Shown here: positions 55,081-64,000 of the stretch, piece by piece | How the letters are laid out: every line of letters begins with the position of its first letter | Position numbering within the stretch: the first letter of the stretch is position 1 | Source: an uncultured bacterium | GTDB lineage: Bacteria > Myxococcota_A > Polyangia > Polyangiales > Houyiibacteriaceae | Direction of reading: 5' to 3' | NCBI GenBank assembly: GCA_938024995.1 | Contig: CALJDU010000080.1 | Coordinates: 60,949-124,948 of the forward strand | Length of the DNA: 64,000 nt | Position numbers and translations under genes: made by a program | The notes under the pieces: generated by a model | Databases searched by the model: none | The model's input: only the letters and a program-made list of their open reading frames with translations | Told to the model about the DNA's origin: nothing

Positions 55081-56610
55081 GTGTTCACGACCATCTCTTC
55101 ACGAGCCTGCCTTGTCGCGCTCTCCTTCTGTCTTGTCTCCCTCACCGCGTGTAAGAGCGACCCGGATCCGTCCGACACAGACCCGGGAGACACCGGGACG
55201 GACGCCGTCGAGGATGCTGGGATCGACACGATGCCGGACGTGGGCGCGGATGGATCCACCGACGCGTCGACTGACGCAGATGACGCTGGCGTGGATTCGG
55301 GCAGCGACGCGGGCACGGACGCGGGCACGGACGCGGAGGACGCGGAGGACGCTCCGATGGTCGACGCGGGCGAACCCACTCTCGCGCGTAACGTCCTCCT
55401 GATCATCGCCGATGATCTGGGGGTGGACGCGGTGTCCTCGTACGACGATGGCAGCCTCCCGCTCGAGTATGCGGACACGCCGAATCTGGCCGCGCTCTGT
55501 GGTGGCGTTCGCTTTAACAACGCCTGGTCCGCGCCGACCTGTACGCCGACGCGGGGGACCATGCTGACCGGCCGCTACGGTTTCCGAACGGGGCTGTTGG
55601 CGCAGGAGTCGGGCGACGTCATCGACATCGACGAGGTCACGTTGCCGCGCGTACTGACCGACCAAGTACCGAGGATGGTGCACGCCAACATCGGCAAGTG
55701 GCATCTCGGGAACTCACGCGCGCTCGGCAACCTGGACGCGCCGAACACGATGGGGTGGTCTCACTACGCGGGCAACATCTCGCGCGCGCTCCCGGCGTAT
55801 GACGACTGGACGAAGGTCGTTGACGGAGTCGAGGTGCCGACGACGGGCTACGCGATGGTGGAGCATACGGACGACGCCCTTGCGGTGATCGAAGGCGCCG
55901 GCGACGATCCCTGGTTTGTCTGGTTCGCGACCAACGCCCCTCACTCACCGTTCCACTTGCCGCCCGCGGAGCTGCACTCGCGCGACGACCTGAGCGGCGA
56001 CGCGATGGACATCCGCCGACGGCCTGAGGAGTACTACCTCGCGATGGTCGAGGCGTTCGATTCCGAGGTGGGTCGCTTGCTCGAGTCGGTCGACCTGGAC
56101 GAGACGCTCGTCATCTTCATTGGCGACAACGGGACCCCGCCCCAGGTCATTCAGTCCGGAATCACGGGCGCGAAGAACACCTTGTACGAAGGCGGGCTCA
56201 ACGTTCCGCTCTGCGCGGCAGGTGCGGGCGTCGTGAACCCGGGGCGCACCAGCGACGCGCTGGTCCACAGCGTCGACATGTTCGCGACGATTTTGGAGTC
56301 CGTTGGCGCGGTTCCGCCGGCGTCCGACTCGGTCAGCTTGCTCCCGTACCTCAACGATACGAGGGCCGATTCCGCGCGGGAGTGGGTGTTCTCGCAGCTC
56401 GCAGATGCTCGAACGCGAACGGGCCAAGCTCTTCGCGACGATCGCTACAAGTTGATCCGCTACGAGGGCGAACCGGACGAGCTCTACGACCTGCTTGAAG
56501 ACCCGTTTGAACGCACCAACCTCATGCCGGTCCCGGCGAGTGACGCAGAGCTTACCGCTCGCCTCGCGGAACTCGAGGCGACGATGGATGAGCTCTTGGC
56601 GTCAGAGTGA
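55081..56610 (+). CDS. Sulfatase lipoprotein (Cys-type arylsulfatase family)
   Basis: 509 residues, GTG start. Signal with lipobox LTAC (C24), then a stalk of about 75 residues rich in Asp, Thr, Ala and Gly. The sulfatase domain has ADDLGVD, the formylglycine motif CTPTR with C154, NIGKWHLG, APHSPFHLP and GDNGT, so the catalytic and metal-binding residues are present. A formylglycine-generating enzyme is needed for activity and is not in the window. The ATG of the next gene overlaps or closely follows the stop codon. Substrate unknown; probably a surface or extracellular sulfate ester. The start codon lies within CCTCC-T-GGAGG, so the ribosome site is not clear. Confidence 0.9.
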   Translation: MFTTISSRACLVALSFCLVSLTACKSDPDPSDTDPGDTGTDAVEDAGIDTMPDVGADGSTDASTDADDAGVDSGSDAGTDAGTDAEDAEDAPMVDAGEPTLARNVLLIIADDLGVDAVSSYDDGSLPLEYADTPNLAALCGGVRFNNAWSAPTCTPTRGTMLTGRYGFRTGLLAQESGDVIDIDEVTLPRVLTDQVPRMVHANIGKWHLGNSRALGNLDAPNTMGWSHYAGNISRALPAYDDWTKVVDGVEVPTTGYAMVEHTDDALAVIEGAGDDPWFVWFATNAPHSPFHLPPAELHSRDDLSGDAMDIRRRPEEYYLAMVEAFDSEVGRLLESVDLDETLVIFIGDNGTPPQVIQSGITGAKNTLYEGGLNVPLCAAGAGVVNPGRTSDALVHSVDMFATILESVGAVPPASDSVSLLPYLNDTRADSAREWVFSQLADARTRTGQALRDDRYKLIRYEGEPDELYDLLEDPFERTNLMPVPASDAELTARLAELEATMDELLASE

Positions 56611-56666
56611 TGACGACCACGAAACCCACACCTCTCAACCCTTTCACTCCGTCCTGGAAAACCAAC

Positions 56667-58280
56667 ATGCTCCGCTCCCTTTTGACTTCATCGTTGATCG
56701 CTTCACTTGCACTCGCCGGCGTCGCTTGCGGCGATGACGACGACACGATCGATACTGGCACCGCGGACTCTGGAGTTCTCGACAGCGGCGGCGAAGACGC
56801 GGGCGGTGAAGACGTTGGCGGTGAAGACGCAGGCGAAGACGCGGGCGGTGAAGACGCGGGCGGTGAAGACGCAGGCGGTGAAGACGCAGGCGGCGAAGAC
56901 GCAGGCGGCGACGACGCGGGCGGCGAAGACGCGGGCGGTGACGCCGGCGGCACTGGCGGTGACGGAATCGCGTTTGGTGAAGGAGGGGCTTGTGAGGACT
57001 TCTTCGAGCACGTCGGCGCGACGTTCAGAGGCGTGGACCCGAGCGACCTTCGCGACTGCGCGACGGTCGAAGGTGGCGCGCGTGTTGCGACGTCTCTCAT
57101 GAACGTGAATGGCTCGACCATCGACGCCGATGGGATCGAGATGAACCCGTGCGTGGCGGTTCGTTGCGATGACGACTTTGCCTACATCGCGTCGAACGCC
57201 TTACCGCACTACGACTATGTGCGAACGGGACGAAACCCCCTCCTTGAGAATCAGCACTTCGCGCGGATCCCGCTTGTCGTCAGCGACATCCCGTCCACCG
57301 CTACGGCGGACGCGTGGGACTCCGTTGATGGTTGTGTTGATGCCTACGATCAATACCTCGATGACCCAAGCACGGGTACGAGGACGGAGCCGAGCACCTT
57401 CTGCAGCCAAACGGGGCGCATGGCGACCGTCACGGGGATGCTCTTCGATGTCGTAGATGGCGAGCGCGACGTGTTCGATCGAATCCCTTGCTTCGGCGGG
57501 ACGAGCGTTTCGATCACCGGCGTGCTCTTGGGCGGGCCGAACGAAGCGGCCGTTCCCGACCCGTTCGGCAACCCCGGATACAACTACCCAAACGACACTG
57601 AAGACGAGTATGGCTCTGGCGCATCGCTCGATTTTTGTGGCGGTCACGCGAACACCGCGATGCACTATCACGCGATCAACGATGCGTGCTTTGAGCGTGA
57701 CGATGCGAGCGGGCCCGCGATGTCTTACGCGGCCGCGAGCGCAGACTGGGACATCGCGGCTGCCATCGTTGAAGACTGTACGGAGCCCTCCAGCATCGTA
57801 GGGTGGGCCGCCGACGGACATCCGATCCGCGGAGGATGTGTGTGTCTCGCGCGCGACGCTGCGGGGAACTGTACCGATGTTCGAAGAGCACGGAGCAGCT
57901 GGACGTACGAAGGCCTCAACACCTGGGGCGACGATGCGGATGAAGACACCGTCCTCGGCGTGGAAGGCATCTCGTGTGTTGACGACGACGACTGCTGCAC
58001 GGGTCGCGGATGCGACTACTCCTGCTCGCCTGCGCTCACGAGCGATGGGGCTGGCGGAAGCGAAGTGGGCCTGCGATGCGTACTCCTCGATTACAGTTGG
58101 TGTACGCACAAGTACGCGCCCCGCGCCGGGGCCGATGCTGACACCGTCTACCTTGATCGTTGCAACGGTATCGACGGTCCGGACGGCTACTCCTACTACA
58201 CGACGATGTCATTCCCTTACCTCCTCGGCTGCTACCGCGGTGAACCGCTCGGTGACGTCGCGGAAGACGTCTCGGAGTGA
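56667..58280 (+). CDS. YHYH-domain lipoprotein
   Basis: 537 residues from the ATG at 56667, where the lipoprotein signal begins (MLRSLLTSSLIASLALAG, C20). An upstream in-frame ATG at 56610 overlaps the sulfatase stop (TGATG) and would add 19 residues before the signal. A repeat-rich linker of GGEDA units follows (about 40-95). The large C-terminal part contains GGHANTAMHYHAIND, matching the YHYH domain, and many Cys residues that suggest disulfides (CVCLARDAAGNC, DDDCCTGRGCDYSC). YHYH proteins are often next to sulfatases; their role is unknown. Confidence 0.85.
   Translation: MLRSLLTSSLIASLALAGVACGDDDDTIDTGTADSGVLDSGGEDAGGEDVGGEDAGEDAGGEDAGGEDAGGEDAGGEDAGGDDAGGEDAGGDAGGTGGDGIAFGEGGACEDFFEHVGATFRGVDPSDLRDCATVEGGARVATSLMNVNGSTIDADGIEMNPCVAVRCDDDFAYIASNALPHYDYVRTGRNPLLENQHFARIPLVVSDIPSTATADAWDSVDGCVDAYDQYLDDPSTGTRTEPSTFCSQTGRMATVTGMLFDVVDGERDVFDRIPCFGGTSVSITGVLLGGPNEAAVPDPFGNPGYNYPNDTEDEYGSGASLDFCGGHANTAMHYHAINDACFERDDASGPAMSYAAASADWDIAAAIVEDCTEPSSIVGWAADGHPIRGGCVCLARDAAGNCTDVRRARSSWTYEGLNTWGDDADEDTVLGVEGISCVDDDDCCTGRGCDYSCSPALTSDGAGGSEVGLRCVLLDYSWCTHKYAPRAGADADTVYLDRCNGIDGPDGYSYYTTMSFPYLLGCYRGEPLGDVAEDVSE
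56787..56950 (+). repeat. Repeats coding the GGEDA linker
   Basis: About 11 units of 15 bp (some 12 bp) with consensus GGCGGTGAAGACGCA or similar encode GGEDA in the YHYH lipoprotein linker. Units are imperfect but close enough to allow length change by recombination or slippage. Confidence 0.85.
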
Positions 58281-58289
58281 CGCCCTAGC

Positions 58290-59075
58290 GTGACGGTCCG
58301 CGATCTTCTGCCATGGTTTTGCCTCTGCCTCGCCCTGTCTGGGTGCAGTGCAGAGGACCTCGTGCCGCCGACCCCAGAGCGGCTCGAGCCGCTCGAGCCG
58401 ATCGAGCTCGTCGCCGATGGTCGGCTCACCACCTATCGCGTGGCGTGGTCGTGGGAAGGGGCGACCCGCGAAGACGACGCCTACCACTTCACCTCGACCG
58501 AGGGCGTGGAGGTTTGGCTTGAGTCGATCGAGATCACCAACGCGTCGATGGAGCTGCTCCCGTGCGTCGCAGAAGAGACCGCGCTCTTGCCGAGTCCGCT
58601 CGACTTCTTCCGCCCGAAGACCGCGCGAGCAGACCACGGGGGGATCAGCGACGTGAGCCTCTTCGAGCGGATCTTCGTACAGAGCGGCGACGCGGAAGAA
58701 GAGCTTTACGGTCAGCCGACGCTCGAACGTGGGGTGATCTATTGCGAGCTCTTTCGGCTCCTCCGGGCGGAGAGCCCCGGGCCGAGCGGAGTCCGCGAGA
58801 CACTCAAGGCGCGCGGCAGATACTCGCTACCAGACTCAGACGCCGTGACTCACTTTGACTTTGCGATCGAGCTCGACCACGGCGCGGCGACGACGCTCGC
58901 CACCCGAGGAACGCCTTCGTCCTCCGACGCCCTCGAGATCGTCGTTGTACAGCGCGGACGAGAGCTCTTTGATGGCATTGATGACCTCGCCGACCTGAGC
59001 GAACGCGAACTGGCGTTTGAGCTCCTGCGGAACGCCGCGCGGTACGTCGACGTCGAGATCCGCCGCCCGGACTGA
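58290..59075 (+). CDS. Lipoprotein of unknown function, third gene of the sulfatase operon
   Basis: 261 residues, GTG start. Signal with lipobox LSGC (C19). The mature part is a mixed beta-alpha domain with RLTTYRVAWSWEGATRED, GVEVWLESIEITNASMELLPC and FDFAIELDHGAATTLATRG; two Cys may pair. I do not recognise the family. It begins 9 bp after the YHYH stop codon and ends the operon. Confidence 0.7.
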   Translation: MTVRDLLPWFCLCLALSGCSAEDLVPPTPERLEPLEPIELVADGRLTTYRVAWSWEGATREDDAYHFTSTEGVEVWLESIEITNASMELLPCVAEETALLPSPLDFFRPKTARADHGGISDVSLFERIFVQSGDAEEELYGQPTLERGVIYCELFRLLRAESPGPSGVRETLKARGRYSLPDSDAVTHFDFAIELDHGAATTLATRGTPSSSDALEIVVVQRGRELFDGIDDLADLSERELAFELLRNAARYVDVEIRRPD

Positions 59076-59093
59076 CCGTAGTCTTAGAGCGCC

Positions 59094-59460
59094 ACCAGTT
59101 GCCAGGTCAGCCGGCAGGTCAGCCGTACAAGGTCAGCGCACCAGGTCAGCTCCACCAGGCGAGGTGGCCTGGCACCGTGGCCGGGCTTGGCGGCCTGCTA
59201 CCGGCCGTCCCTCAGCCTGATTCGTGGTTGGGGCAAGTTGGCTGGCCTGGCACCATCGCCCGGCAGGTTGGGTTGGCACGGTGACTAGGACGGGCTGGCT
59301 CGGTACCGCGGCCTGGCACCGTAGCCAGGCACGTTGGGTTGGCACGGGCCGGTTGGCCTGGCACGGGCCGGTTGGCCTGGCACCGGCGCGGCCGGTTGGC
59401 CTGGCACTGCGGCTCGGCCGGTTGGCCTGGCACTGCGGCCTGGCTGTTTGGGCAGACCAC
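59094..59460 (+). repeat. Gene-free region of short GC-rich repeats
   Basis: This covers most of the 467-bp gap between the lipoprotein gene and the RAYT-like gene. AGGTCAGC occurs four times (59104, 59116, 59130, 59143). The core GGCCTGGCAC occurs seven times (59166, 59244, 59310, 59355, 59374, 59398, 59424). Four copies are embedded in an identical 18-bp unit, GGCCGGTTGGCCTGGCAC, starting at 59347, 59366, 59390 and 59416. Inverted pairs such as CCACC...GGTGG around 59152-59167 are also present. All open frames across it read as repeat-driven low-complexity peptide, so I call no gene. The arrangement resembles clustered REP-type sequences. Confidence 0.8.
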
Positions 59461-59542
59461 GCACCCGAGCACGTTGACTTGGCGTGTGGGCGACCCACCG
59501 ATCGGACGAGGTACGCGGTCGTCCACGCGTCGATAAGCGTGC

Positions 59543-60286
59543 ATGAGACAACCTCGCGTCCTCCCGGCCGGTCGGCACTTCCTTGTGACGAATAGCTTCG
59601 TCATCGAGCTGTCGGACCATTCGCTCTTCTCCGACATCCTTCACAGGCGCTTGAACGAGATGACGGATCGATTCTCGGTCACTCTGTTGTCGTATCGGCT
59701 CCACCCAGGAGGTCTCGAGCTCGTAGTGGAGAACCGAGTGCACGGCGAGCTCGCAAACGCGATGGAGTTTCTTCAGTCTCGTTTCGCGCGAGAGGTGAAC
59801 GAGCTCTTGGGTCGCAAGGGAGGGCTCTTCGTCAGGCGCTATCGAGCGAAGCCGATTGACGGAGACGACGCGATCGAATCGTGCTGCGCGGAGATGACAT
59901 CGAGGGCACGTAAGGAGCCGACGTTGACGTACGGGAACGAACGCTGTCCGGTGCGACTCGCGCTGCCGCCGCGGTTTCGTGGCGCCACAGCTCGTCAGTG
60001 GCGCCGCGCACTGGCCAGCAGAATCCGCAAGCCGTCGCGGACGTTCTCGAACCGCTACTGCATTGCGGACGACGAGCCAAGCGGTCTCAAGTTGTCGTCG
60101 GAACTTCGCGCGATTCTCAAGCGGCGCCGCGCCGCGAGCAAGCGCTACCGTGACCGGTTCGTTCTCGCGCCGTTTCCCGTTGGGACGTTTCCTCCAAGTC
60201 GTCACCCTCGGCCTGTTGAAGAAGCTCACCGGGGCGTCCGCAAGACGTACTCGACGTCGCGGTCACGCGGCGACGCGGGCTCCTGA
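59543..60286 (+). CDS. RAYT-like (REP-associated tyrosine transposase-like) protein lacking the HUH motif
   Basis: 247 residues. The first 110 residues follow the RAYT pattern: RQPRVLPAGRHFLVTNSF, then SLFSDILHRRL, the strand VTLLSYRLHPGGLELVVE, MEFLQSRFAREVNELLG and GGLFVRRYRAKPI. The catalytic HxH of the family (MPNHVHLLV) falls at HPGGLELVV, where both His are replaced (G57 and E59). The usual YIhlNPV segment with the catalytic Tyr is also not seen (SCCAEMTSRARKEP). The C-terminal 100 residues are Arg-rich. The fold is probably kept but transposition chemistry is not expected. It sits 80 bp after a cluster of short repeats. Confidence 0.75.
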   Translation: MRQPRVLPAGRHFLVTNSFVIELSDHSLFSDILHRRLNEMTDRFSVTLLSYRLHPGGLELVVENRVHGELANAMEFLQSRFAREVNELLGRKGGLFVRRYRAKPIDGDDAIESCCAEMTSRARKEPTLTYGNERCPVRLALPPRFRGATARQWRRALASRIRKPSRTFSNRYCIADDEPSGLKLSSELRAILKRRRAASKRYRDRFVLAPFPVGTFPPSRHPRPVEEAHRGVRKTYSTSRSRGDAGS

Positions 60287-60323
60287 GAGGTTCTCGTTCG
60301 TCGTTCGTTGAAAAAAACGAGCG

Positions 60324-62617
60324 CTACGAAAGCTCAATCAGCGGGTCGCCTTCGTTCACGTCTTCGCCGTCCTCCGGGAGGATCGCTTTGACCTTCGCCT
60401 GCGCCGGCACTTCGTCGCCGCCATAGACCACGCGATTGAACGTCTTCATGACCTCAAGTAAGCCGACCGTAGTCCCTGCGCGGAGCACGTCACCCGGCTT
60501 GACGAACTCGGGCTCGCCAGGAGCCGGTCGCCGATAGAAGCGCCCGCTCATCGATGCGCGGAACACTTGGCCGAGCTCGCGCGCGTCTTCGCTTTGCGCC
60601 GCGCCTGCGCTCCCGGCGACGTTGGGGTCGAGCACGACCAGCCACGCGCCGCAGTCGACCGCGGTTCGCGTGGACTCCGCGTCGAAGACCTCGACGACCA
60701 CGCCGGTGGCGCCCTTGGGCGTGAGCAAGGTGTGGCGCCGGCCGAGCGTCGTGACCACGCCGAGCGGAGCGCCCGGGATCAAGCGCGCGCCAATCCGCGG
60801 CGGCTCGCTCCACTCGCCGACGGAAGGCGCGCGCAGAGACAAGAGACCGTCTTCGCGGCGAACCACGCTGGCGGTGAGCGCGTCACGCGTCGGCGCACCG
60901 CTTCGTCCCGCGAGCGCGTCGAGATCATGGAGCGACCAGATGCGCGGGTTTTTGATCCGCCGCTGCCCGGTGCTCTGATAAGCCGCTTCGACCAGGGTCT
61001 CGAGCCAAGGGCGCAGCTCGTCGAGCTGAATGAGCTCGTCTGTGTCCATCTGTCGCGCGGCCACGAAGGGATCCATGTCCGCTTCGATGCGCGCTTCCAC
61101 CTTCTTCATGCCGGCTTCGATCTCGGCGCGCTCGTCCGCGTCCTTGGTCACGATCTCAAAGTCGTCGTTGAGCTTCGTGTTGTAGGTCGCGATCGCGAGG
61201 GTGCGTCCCTCCATCACGCTCAAGCGCGAGATGGTGGTCGAGAGCTGCACGACCGGATCGTAGGGCGCGCCGGCCATCGCGTAGTAGCCCGCGCCAGACG
61301 CTTTGCGGAGGAGCACGGTGAACATCGGCACCTTGTTGGTGCTGTTCGTGTAGATGAGGTTGCTGCCGTATGAGAGGAGCCCCTGCGCCTCGGCTTGCGC
61401 GCCGATGTCGAAGCCGCTGATGTCTTGCAACCAGACGATCGGGATCCCGTCTTCGTTGCAGGCACGGCTGAACGCGCTCATCTTCGCGATCCCGTCGCGG
61501 TACAAGATCCCGGACGGTCGCTTGGCCTTCGGGCGATCGGGATCGCTCACGAGGCCTTGACGGTTGATGATGAGGCCGGCGTAGAGGCCGCCGATGCGCG
61601 CGACGCCGCAGATCATCTCTTCGCCTACGTCAGGGAGCACTTCCCAAAAGAGGCTCTGGTCGCACAAGCGCGCGAGCACCTCGTGCGCGTCGTAGGCTTG
61701 GCGATGATCGCGCGGGAGGATCCCGGCGAGCTCTCGCGGTGACTGGGCCGGCGCGATGTTGCCGATGCCCGCGCGGTAGTAGGGCGCCCCCGAGCTCGGG
61801 AGCCGCGCGACCTCGCGCCGGACCTCTTGAAGGAGCGTCTCGTCATCGGGCACACGGACATCCGCGCAGCCGCTTTGGTGCACGTGAACCTCGGGGCCGC
61901 CGATGTCGAGCGAGGTGATCTTCTGGCTCTTGGCGCCTTTGATGAGCGCGGCGCCCGCGATGACCATGTAGGCCTGCTCGGTCATGTAGACCCGGTCGCT
62001 GATGATCGGCATGTAGCCGCCGCCCGCGATGCAGTCGCCGAACACGCCCGCGATCTGTGGAACGCCCTCGGCCGAGAGCAAGCTGTTCATCTTAAAGATG
62101 TGTCCGGCACCGGTCGCGCCGCTGAAGCTCTTGCTCTGCTCGGGCAAGAACAAACCGCTGCAGTCGACCAAGTACACGCACGGCAGCTTGAGTCGTCGCG
62201 CGATCTCTTGCGCGCGCTGGATCTTCTCGGGCGTCTTGGGCCACCACGCGCCCGACGCGACCGTGTTGTCGTTCGCGACCACGATGGTGAGGCGATCCTC
62301 GATGCGCACGAACGCGGTCACGACGCCTGCGCCCGGGCTCTTGAGCTTCCCGAACATCACGCCGTGGTTCACGAACGAGCCGAGCTCAAAGACCTCGCTG
62401 CCTTCGTCGGCGAGGCGCGCGATCCGTTCCCGCGCGGTGAGCTTGCCCTTCTTGTGAACGCGGTCGATGTACTTCTGACCCCAGCCGAGCGCGTTCTCCG
62501 CGCGGGCGTCGACCAAGGCGCGCTCGACGCTAAGGATCGCGCTTCGCTGCGACGCGAAGGTGCGGTCGTCGATGACCTGTTCACGGGTACGGCCGATCGG
62601 GAGCAGCGGGACGTGCG

Positions 62618-62621
<4 letters not shown>
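60324..62621 (-). CDS. Acyl-CoA carboxylase carboxyltransferase with C-terminal biotinyl domain
   Basis: 765 residues from the ATG at 62621. The carboxyltransferase part (about 1-540) has GKLTARERI, GAGVVTAFVRIEDR, SGATGAGHIF, IAGGGYMPIISDRVYMTE, WLQDISGFDIGAQAE, and GYYAMAGAPYDP, both carboxylase halves in one chain as in propionyl- and methylcrotonyl-CoA carboxylase beta subunits. After a variable region (about 545-685) the last 75 residues are a biotin carrier domain with the biotinylation site EVMKTFN and the C-terminal strand GEDVNEGDPLIEL. The start overlaps the stop of the biotin carboxylase gene (ATGA), so both are one operon. Confidence 0.93.
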
Positions 62622-63982
<1,361 letters not shown>

Positions 63983-64000
63983 GCGCGGAAGCTATCACAA

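Noticed and set aside
59094..59460. CRISPR array
   Set aside because: The 18-bp units are too short, the spacers are 1-8 bp and related to the repeat, and no cas gene is near.
59133..59637. Open frames on both strands through the repeat region
   Set aside because: Products are repeat-derived (QANRP or GWLAWH type strings) and change with the frame, so they reflect the DNA repeats and not selection on protein.

Overview
The window looks like a chromosomal segment of a myxobacterium (Myxococcota, probably the Sandaracinaceae/Polyangiales side; this is inference). GC is high and strand use is mixed. Family markers support the call: serine/threonine kinases, FHA and PilZ-type (TIGR02266-like) proteins, an AgmX/PglI-type C-terminal domain, a sulfatase/YHYH lipoprotein pair, and many lipoproteins with Asp/Ala/Gly-rich linkers. 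I see no rRNA, tRNA, CRISPR array, prophage or complete insertion sequence. Most of the window is ordinary core chromosome with short intergenic gaps.

Layout: 1-15.2 kb holds the 3' part of a Clp AAA+ gene, an FHA-transglutaminase membrane protein, a dipeptidase, a propeller lipoprotein divergent from an orphan substrate-binding protein, mtnA, a HAD hydrolase, a DUF420 membrane protein, a kinase-holA pair, a long-chain-type acyl-CoA dehydrogenase and a divergent RNase HII-like protein. 15.2-30.2 kb holds a PilT-like protein whose ATPase motifs are eroded, an AI-2E-type exporter, a tyrA operon, a SWIM-ligase-WGR protein, DUF72, mltG and ruvX (which overlap by 148 nt), glk and an AgmX-type protein. 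30.4-45.2 kb holds two TIGR02266/PilZ-type proteins, a GNAT enzyme, an unpartnered ABC ATPase, a DUF1517 protein, a response regulator-GGDEF protein, a TPR-dynamin GTPase, rpoN-hpf, glpD and rlmN. 45.2-52 kb holds envelope lipoproteins (parvulin and glutaredoxin types), a fused radical SAM/DUF2344 protein and a polyglutamine outer-membrane protein.

The more accessory-looking part is 52-60.3 kb. It has a solitary Type ISP-like adenine methyltransferase followed 18 nt later by a kinase, then a sulfatase/YHYH/lipoprotein operon. A 467-bp gene-free stretch of short GC-rich repeats follows, and it abuts a RAYT-like protein that has lost the catalytic HUH histidines. The window ends with a two-gene acyl-CoA carboxylase in which the biotin domain is on the carboxyltransferase rather than on the biotin carboxylase.

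The strongest candidates for undescribed biology are the HUH-less RAYT-like protein beside its repeat array, the PilT-like probable pseudo-ATPase, the RNase HII-like protein with altered active-site acids, and the methyltransferase-kinase pair. All calls come from reading the sequence; no database search was run.
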